Assembly (NCBI GenBank): GCA_022497145.1
Contig: MU385942.1
Span: 62,001-126,000 of the forward strand
Source: Rostrohypoxylon terebratum
Taxonomy: Eukaryota; Ascomycota; Sordariomycetes; Xylariales; Hypoxylaceae
Length of the DNA stretch: 64,000 nt
Reading direction: 5' to 3'
In this document: positions 58,461 to 64,000 of the stretch, piece by piece
How the letters are laid out: every line of letters starts with the position of its first letter
Numbering within the stretch: the first letter of the stretch is position 1
Notes under the pieces: model-generated
Seen by the model: the letters and a program-made list of their open reading frames with translations, nothing else
The model's database searches: none
Told to the model about the DNA's origin: nothing
Program-made: the position numbers and the translations under genes

Positions 58461-59012
58461 CTAGGTGTTGGTATTCATCAACACCCTGGCGAACTTATTT
58501 GCGCGAAATGGATTGTACATGCGCATTATCCAATCTTTACACCCTTCCGACAACTTCGGATTGATGCATAGGTCGGTCAAAATGAAGAACTCAAGCTTCT
58601 CCCCGTTGTTGGTGAAGTCTCTTGCGATAATATCCATGGCCTGGGAAAGGGCCTCGACTTTGGCATAGAATTCGGTTTGTGGATAGGAAGGGTTCAGAAG
58701 GGCAGCAAAATTGTGTGGTGATTCGTTCCCGAAGGAGACGGCCCAAGGCGCTCGGGGTGGGCGAATACCGCCACGCTTGTGGGAGACACCGAGAAGAGCG
58801 ACAACGATGGTAGTCTTGTCAGGCTCGTTGACATCCATGAGGTACGGATAGTGGAGGGTTGCGACCTCCTTGGTGGGGTGCCATGAAAGGACACTCCTGG
58901 CAGGAAGTCTAGGATGTAGGGAGAGTTCGTGGGGGATTTCCTTTTGGGAGACCTTGTTACCTTCTTCGTCGAAGGGTTGGCAGGTGTTCTGCCAGACCTC
59001 GAGAACCTCCAT
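58461..59012 (-). CDS. RNase H-fold protein, probably inactive
   Basis: A 183-residue single-exon protein. The segment IVVALLGVSHKRGGIRPPRA, then PWAVSFGNESPHNFAALLNP, SYPQTEFYAKVEALSQAMDI and KLEFFILTDL follows the strand order of the RNase H fold as found in fungal RNase H-like domains (PQT followed by a helix with Glu, then a strand ending TD). The first catalytic Asp, expected where VALLG stands, is missing, while the helix Glu (VEAL) and the later Asp (ILTD) are kept. It is therefore probably not a nuclease. Residues 1-60 form an extra N-terminal region. The role is unknown; such domains are common in lineage-specific fungal genes. Confidence 0.6.
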   Translation of the reverse strand: MEVLEVWQNTCQPFDEEGNKVSQKEIPHELSLHPRLPARSVLSWHPTKEVATLHYPYLMDVNEPDKTTIVVALLGVSHKRGGIRPPRAPWAVSFGNESPHNFAALLNPSYPQTEFYAKVEALSQAMDIIARDFTNNGEKLEFFILTDLCINPKLSEGCKDWIMRMYNPFRANKFARVLMNTNT

Positions 59013-60671
59013 TTCAAATGTTCAATTCTAAACAACTTGTCGGGTCAATAATTGATGTACAACGACGAGATTGGATATTCTATTTACCTGATTTGAATTG
59101 GGGTTTTCTTTATGCGCACGTCACAGTATCTTGTCTAGAGCGTGAAGAAAAGTGAAATGGTGGAATGGTGAAAGAAAGTAAATGTTAATGATAAGATTTA
59201 AAGATTAAGATCCATTACTAAATAAAATGGTAAGCAGTCGTTAAGTGGATCATTCACATACAAAAGACAGGTGCGTACTGCGTACCTGCCATCGACAGGT
59301 AGTTGACGCTGTACCTGCCTCAGATGAATGAGGGAGGACATCGAAGTCGTAGCATCCGCATAGGTCTTACGGAAGGAGGGGGGGGGGGGGAGAAGGGGAG
59401 GGAAAAGGGGAAAGGGAAGGAGCATTTCCGTTCCAGCACTAACAACTTGGAAAGTCCCATACCCTTCATCGTCAAGCTATTCCTACCTACCTACTAGGTT
59501 AGTAATACCCAATATCGTCGGCTTATTATCTCGCCGGCTTTCTTTTCTAGATTTTTCTCACCTCCCTTTTCTCCATGCAATCCAGCACATTGAACACTTT
59601 TCTACGAAACGCATGATAAAACCTCTTTACTCTTAGGGACCAATGCGACTTCGGAGTCTAAAATGTCGATTCGGGGCTTTCAGTCCAAGATTTACCTATA
59701 ACAAGCCCCTTTGACATGACATTGTGCCCAGATACGCACTAAAATTCGGAAACTAGAGTCGCTCAGAAAACCTGTCGTAGGCTTCCCGTATCTCTTGCAC
59801 GTATGGAAAAACGGTTCTGGGCGGATGCTAATCTTGGAGGCTTGAAGCCACTGACGTACTTGTTAGTCATATGACGCTCCTATATTACTCCGAATTCCTA
59901 AGCCACGGCTGTCACCGAGTTACCTATAGGTAGGTAGGTACCTATCGAGTAGATCCCCATGAAGATCAGTGGCTTTTGGTCTGGATACACACTGACGCCA
60001 CGACAGTTGGCATTCCCGAAAGCAAGCTGGGGAAATCTGGCCTATGGCTCTCATCAACCCCTGAATTTTTCATTGCGAGTCTTCTCGTCTAGGAGCTGCA
60101 AATTTTCACGCGAACTCGATCCCGGCGCGAAAACTTCCAACTCGTCACTGCTTGATATGACCCCTCAATTGATCTCTCGATTTTCGTAGCGCATACTATA
60201 ATATAGTAAATCTCGGAAATTCATATGGGCGAGCGATCCACTTCAGGCAAATCGTTCTGGCATTCGCTAAATATATACGGCCATAACTAAGCCCTCTTCT
60301 CCGATATTAGCTAAAACAGTAATTGAGCACCTCTAAAGGATTGATCCTACTAGAGAACTCATGTTAACCTTTCGATATTCGGAGATTCTGTCTACTAGGC
60401 ATGACACGAAGGTAGTGTCATATTTGAGATAATCACCATGTACCTAGTACTTAGCGTTATGCATGAGTGAGCCACCGAATGGAATCGATACTCCCTATAG
60501 CTACGATCGCGTGACCATATAAGCAATGACAGTTAATATTTGCACGTTGATCAGCAGAACCTTAAGTTACACTTGGGCATCAACGCAGAATTCGTCCGCC
60601 TAATAATAAATTATAATGAGTTAACTCTCAAGAGACGAAACTCGTGGAAAGCTTTTCCCACCAAAACGCTC
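59013..60671. other. Intergenic between RNase H-like and CHK-like kinase genes
   Basis: Holds the G13 and purine tract at 59368-59421, about 360 bp upstream of the RNase H-like start. TAGGTAGGTAGGTACCTA lies at about 59930-59945. Short frames have no motifs. The stretch 60540-60671 is open in frame with the kinase but is probably leader. Confidence 0.6.
59368..59421 (+). repeat. Poly-G and purine tract
   Basis: A run of 13 G (59378-59390) lies inside a 54-base nearly pure purine stretch (AGAAGGGGAGGGAAAAGGGG). It has potential for G-quadruplex or triplex structure. Confidence 0.85.
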
Positions 60672-61808
60672 ATGGCTTCTTCTTCATATTCGGCGCCATC
60701 TGGCGTAAAAGGCGTGCTTAACTCGCATGAACCATTGCCTGTTACCCCTCAAGAGATAACAGCAGAGTGGTGTACGAAGATTCTGGGCCATGGAGTCAAG
60801 ACCCTTACTATCGTGAAAGAGATCCATACGACAGCGAGTAAACTCCTGGTTGATCTCGTTTATGAAGACGGGAATGACGCCGGCGAAGTACCAGCTCATA
60901 TTTGCATCAAGGGTGGCTTCAACAAGGCATTTACAGATAAATATCCAGAACTGTTATGGACCTACCGTCGCGAGGCAGAGTTTTACTTCTATGTCGGTCC
61001 CATCATCAAGATGAACCTGCCTAAGATCTGGTATTGTGGTACCGACACGATATCTGGGCAAGGCCTCGCTGTTATGGACAACTTGACCCTTCAAGGGTGC
61101 AGCTTTGGGGATCCATTGCAACCGTGGCCGATAGAGAGAGTCCGTGCTGGAGTCGAACAGCTCGCGATACTTCATGCGAAGACTTGGGGTGCTAAAGAGG
61201 AAGACCTCCCATGGCTAGCAGGAGATAAAGCGATGGGGAGGAACCCACTTCAAGCAATGGTGTCTTCTTTGCTGCAGCCAGAATCGTGGGAAGTCCGGTT
61301 TAAGGGCTCTGCAGCGCCACCTTTGCCGAAGTCAATTGCGAATCGTGAGCGCTTAGAGAGAGCCTTCAAAACCATGTGGGCGGCGGAAAATCCTAAGTTG
61401 AGATGCGTTATTCACGGCGACTCGCACATCGGAAATACGTTTATCGCAGCTGATGGGCGACCCGGCTTTATTGACTGGCAAGCCTCACATGCCGGTGTCA
61501 ACATACAAGATCTGGCGTATTTCATCACTGGCGTAATGGCCATTGAGGATCGACGAAGACATGAGGTTGATATGGTTCAACATTATCTACTAGCACTACA
61601 CCAAAACGGAGGCCCGCGCTTGGAGAAGGATGACGTATGGCATGATTATCGAAAACACATACTGCATGGACTAGGTTGGGCTATTACACCCCCGGGAATG
61701 CAGCCGGAAGAAAATATTTTCGTTATGACGGAACGTCACGTCGCAGCCGTGTCTGATCACGAGACTATTGAGTTACTGGAATCGCTACCGGAGTATGTGA
61801 GGGGTTAG
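60672..61808 (+). CDS. CHK/EcKinase-like small-molecule phosphotransferase
   Basis: From ATG 60672 this is 378 residues in one exon. The fold is aminoglycoside-phosphotransferase-like (CHK kinase-like, ecdysteroid kinase-related), a group that phosphorylates small hydroxylated molecules. Visible elements are the N-lobe GHGVKTLTIVKEIHTTASKL and ICIKGGFN (probable ATP-site Lys), the lobe-linking VMDNLTLQGCSFGD, ARM-like helix ERVRAGVEQLAILHAKTWGA, the Brenner motif VIHGDSHIGNTFIAADGRPG (catalytic Asp in HGDSHIGN), and the metal-binding FIDWQASHAGVNIQDLAYFI. All are intact. The upstream in-frame ATG at 60540 would add 44 residues without family features. Substrate unknown; it sits in the accessory right end near a solo LTR. 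Confidence 0.85.
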   Translation: MASSSYSAPSGVKGVLNSHEPLPVTPQEITAEWCTKILGHGVKTLTIVKEIHTTASKLLVDLVYEDGNDAGEVPAHICIKGGFNKAFTDKYPELLWTYRREAEFYFYVGPIIKMNLPKIWYCGTDTISGQGLAVMDNLTLQGCSFGDPLQPWPIERVRAGVEQLAILHAKTWGAKEEDLPWLAGDKAMGRNPLQAMVSSLLQPESWEVRFKGSAAPPLPKSIANRERLERAFKTMWAAENPKLRCVIHGDSHIGNTFIAADGRPGFIDWQASHAGVNIQDLAYFITGVMAIEDRRRHEVDMVQHYLLALHQNGGPRLEKDDVWHDYRKHILHGLGWAITPPGMQPEENIFVMTERHVAAVSDHETIELLESLPEYVRG

Positions 61809-62088
61809 CATAACATTCTCTTGATAGTAATATCTAACCGGAAAAGGGGTTCGGTTGCAAAGTCGGCACGATTACAATCACGGTATGCCTCCAGATCTAT
61901 TATCTGGAGAAGAAGGTCTCGTGTTAATTTTGATAGGCACGGAAAGATTGCCAACCACTAAAGAAAACCTGGTATTGTTCTGTTTACGAATATCTTCAAC
62001 GACGTGAGTTTATGAATTGAACTCGTTATCTGCCAGTATGTAGTTGAATGGTGTTTTGATAGGAAATCGTTAACATGGTAAAGATTCA
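61809..62088. other. 3' flank of CHK-like kinase gene
   Basis: AT-rich, with no gene seen, ending at the solo LTR target duplication. Confidence 0.6.
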
Positions 62089-62428
62089 TTAATTGTGACA
62101 AGGGCTATGTAGGGCTTGGATGTGGTATCAATTCAATAATAATTCTCAAGGGTGCTAAGATCCTTGATTCCTCTCCTCAGAGTGGGAATCTTCTTGACCT
62201 ATTTATGCCTGAGATCATGAGTGCAGTCTGGTACGTATCTAAGTACAATATATATGCTAAACGCCCATCACCCGAATACGAGTGTGTTGGGTTTGGTTCA
62301 ATCTTGTTCATCTGATCAACAGCTCCCAATAATAAGTGATGATAACCTCTTTGCAGGATTCCTGCCTGACCTGTATGCGATCTGGCTGCCAACTGTATCT
62401 TGGCATCCATTCCCCGTGTGACATTAAT
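62089..62428 (-). mobile_element. Solo LTR, copy 2 (330 bp plus 5-bp target duplication)
   Basis: The element spans 62094-62423, in inverse orientation to copy 1. Read on the minus strand it begins TGTCACACGG and ends CCTTGTCACA. Flanks are TTAAT on both sides (62089-62093 and 62424-62428), a different 5-bp target duplication from copy 1. By eye, four substitutions and one 3-bp indel separate the copies (about 99% identity). The open frame across it (62443-62177) matches the one in copy 1 and is not a gene. Confidence 0.9.
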
Positions 62429-62692
62429 CGACAATGTCATCATATAGGGACATGAAAAAGAAACATAAGAAATAAATCAATAGTGAAATCCGAATATCCC
62501 ATGCCCACAACGCCTTCAGAAACGATCAATGTTCGCCAATTCCTATCCTTGCGATGGGGGCCATCTTAATTGCAAGATATGACCAAGAGTACCATCCCAA
62601 GGTTGCGAATCCCTGTATGATTCCTTGGTTTTCACAGCCCTCTTCCGGATATATGGAGCGGTATAGACACCGACATCTCCGATGACTTGAGG

Positions 62693-63832
62693 TTAGGACA
62701 TTGCTTCTCGTGCAGCCATCAACTCGTTTATCAAGTCTCGACAAGCATTGTGACCGTAGTATTCAGCGAAGCGTTTAGCCCTTTCACATTGCCGATCATC
62801 GAATTGACCGTGATTGGCATTCCACAGGAATTGAATCATGTCGAGCCTGCCGTGCTCGGCAGCACCTTCCAGTGGCCAACGGCCGGATCCAAGATATGAC
62901 GGGGGGATGTTAAATTGAGCTCCATGGTCTATCAGAAGCTTTGCGATAGTGCAATTTCCCCCAATTGCTGCCAACTGCAGAGCAGTACCGCCGCCGCGAG
63001 CAGCGGGTGGCGCGTTAACATCGGCACCTTTCGAAAGCAGTAGCCGGATAATTTCAAGGTTACCTATTTCGATTGCTTTCTGGAGAGGTGTCCTTTTGAG
63101 TCCCAAACGCGCTGGCTCGTTCACTTTAGCTCCGTGTTGGACGAGAAGGTCGACCATCTGTATACTTCCTGTGTCAATAGAGTCTAGGATGGCAGTTTGG
63201 TAGATATCCAAATGGCGGTCGTTGGTAGTAATGGTATTAGCAATACCATTGCCAAATGTATCTATCATCCTCTCAACCAACCGCACAGCACAGTTTCTCA
63301 CTTCGCGTCTTTGTGGTACTCCAAGTATCGCATGGCCGAGAGGGGTACGCCAAACCCCAGGGGTCGTGGGTTGAAGCGGACGTTGATAATCGTAGATGTT
63401 TAGGGAAAGCGATACTACATAAACATTGATATTGTTCAAATTATGTGCAAATATGTCATCTAAAGCTTCGGAAGACTCTGGATACTTTAAAATTGCACGG
63501 GTTAGGAGCCGAGCTCCGTATTCTTCCAGTTGTGATCTGCGTAACCGAGTCAGAACAAGTTTTAACATCGAATATTTCCCTAGTGTAATAGCCCTTTCCA
63601 AGACTATAACAGATGGGACGATCCTGAAATCAAAGAGCATATTTAGCAATGGGATGTCTTCGCCCTTCATTGCGATCATGAAGGCTGCGTTGGAGGAGTG
63701 TTGATTATTGCGGCTGAGTTCTAGGAGAGTCCTAAATAATTTCAGGTTTCCTTTCTTAATAGTACACTCAAGTTGGCTTAGTCCAACGTACAAATCAGTG
63801 ACCGGAGAAATTTGCGTTATAACTTGTTGCAT
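62693..63832 (-). CDS. Ankyrin-repeat protein
   Basis: A 379-residue frame from ATG 63832. The C-terminal half has clear ankyrin repeats: SIQMVDLLVQHGAKVNEPAR, then RTPLQKAIEIGNLEIIRLLL, SKGADVNAPPAARGGGTALQ, LAAIGGNCTIAKLLIDHGAQ and WPLEGAAEHGRLDMIQFLWN. The N-terminal half is weaker but repeat-like (LLELSRNNQHSSNAAFMIAM, LFDFRIVPSVIVLERAIT). An in-frame TAA occurs shortly upstream of the ATG. A preceding exon cannot be excluded, because many fungal ankyrin genes begin with other domains. The last 165 bases of the window would hold its upstream region. Ankyrin domains mediate protein binding; a specific partner cannot be inferred. Confidence 0.8.
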   Translation of the reverse strand: MQQVITQISPVTDLYVGLSQLECTIKKGNLKLFRTLLELSRNNQHSSNAAFMIAMKGEDIPLLNMLFDFRIVPSVIVLERAITLGKYSMLKLVLTRLRRSQLEEYGARLLTRAILKYPESSEALDDIFAHNLNNINVYVVSLSLNIYDYQRPLQPTTPGVWRTPLGHAILGVPQRREVRNCAVRLVERMIDTFGNGIANTITTNDRHLDIYQTAILDSIDTGSIQMVDLLVQHGAKVNEPARLGLKRTPLQKAIEIGNLEIIRLLLSKGADVNAPPAARGGGTALQLAAIGGNCTIAKLLIDHGAQFNIPPSYLGSGRWPLEGAAEHGRLDMIQFLWNANHGQFDDRQCERAKRFAEYYGHNACRDLINELMAAREAMS

Positions 63833-64000
63833 CACCCGAAAGTTGCCCTCGCCGACCCCTTACCCTTCACACCATCTCTTGCCGCTTTACTCAGGCCTAA
63901 TCAGGCGCTACTCAGGGGAGACTCAGCTCTTGCTCACGACAGCTCAAGGAGAACATCAAAATAAGATTAGTGAAGGAAAATCATTTCCTGAATCAAGGGT

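Overview
This window is nuclear DNA of a filamentous ascomycete (Pezizomycotina). Genes are split by short GT-AG introns of about 50-190 nt, usually with a CTNAC-like branch site. The families are typical of that group: a class VI hybrid histidine kinase, a DUF6536 membrane protein, a DUF1996 secreted protein and a fungal CHK-like kinase. Intergenic DNA is rich in the TAGGTA/TACCTA motif. I suspect a Sordariomycete, perhaps Xylariales, but the sequence alone does not prove it. No rRNA, tRNA, CRISPR array or bacterial-type operon was recognised.

Left and centre (1-53.6 kb) are mostly conserved housekeeping genes. In order they are: MAF1 (Pol III repressor, cut by the left edge), AP-1 sigma adaptin, glutamate-cysteine ligase modifier subunit, BUD32 (KEOPS kinase), an unrecognised protein with three 18-residue repeats, a carboxymuconolactone decarboxylase-like protein, an SLN1-type osmosensor histidine kinase, a DUF6536 membrane protein, RRP7, an MFS transporter, a MOSC/flavin reductase/2Fe-2S fusion, an AT-hook protein, glutamine synthetase, a DUF1996 secreted protein, a CDC50/LEM3 flippase subunit, a NASP/Hif1 histone chaperone and a type II membrane glycosyltransferase. 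Most models were rebuilt exon by exon, and the coding lengths close in frame.

The glutamine synthetase to DUF1996 interval (36.9-42.9 kb) is a 6 kb gene-poor stretch. It holds telomere-like repeats, one possible small membrane-protein gene and a solo LTR. The right end (53.6-64 kb) looks accessory: a fragment resembling the N-terminus of a fungal rhodopsin-like membrane protein, a short-chain dehydrogenase, an alpha/beta hydrolase broken by one in-frame stop, an RNase H-like protein lacking its first acidic residue, a CHK-like kinase, a second solo LTR in opposite orientation and an ankyrin-repeat protein.

The most notable observations are two nearly identical solo LTRs with distinct 5-bp target duplications, two phase-compatible alternative last exons for AP-1 sigma, a telomere-repeat inverted hairpin, the nonsense-interrupted hydrolase, and start codons isolated in tiny first exons of three genes. 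I found no clearly novel multi-gene system.
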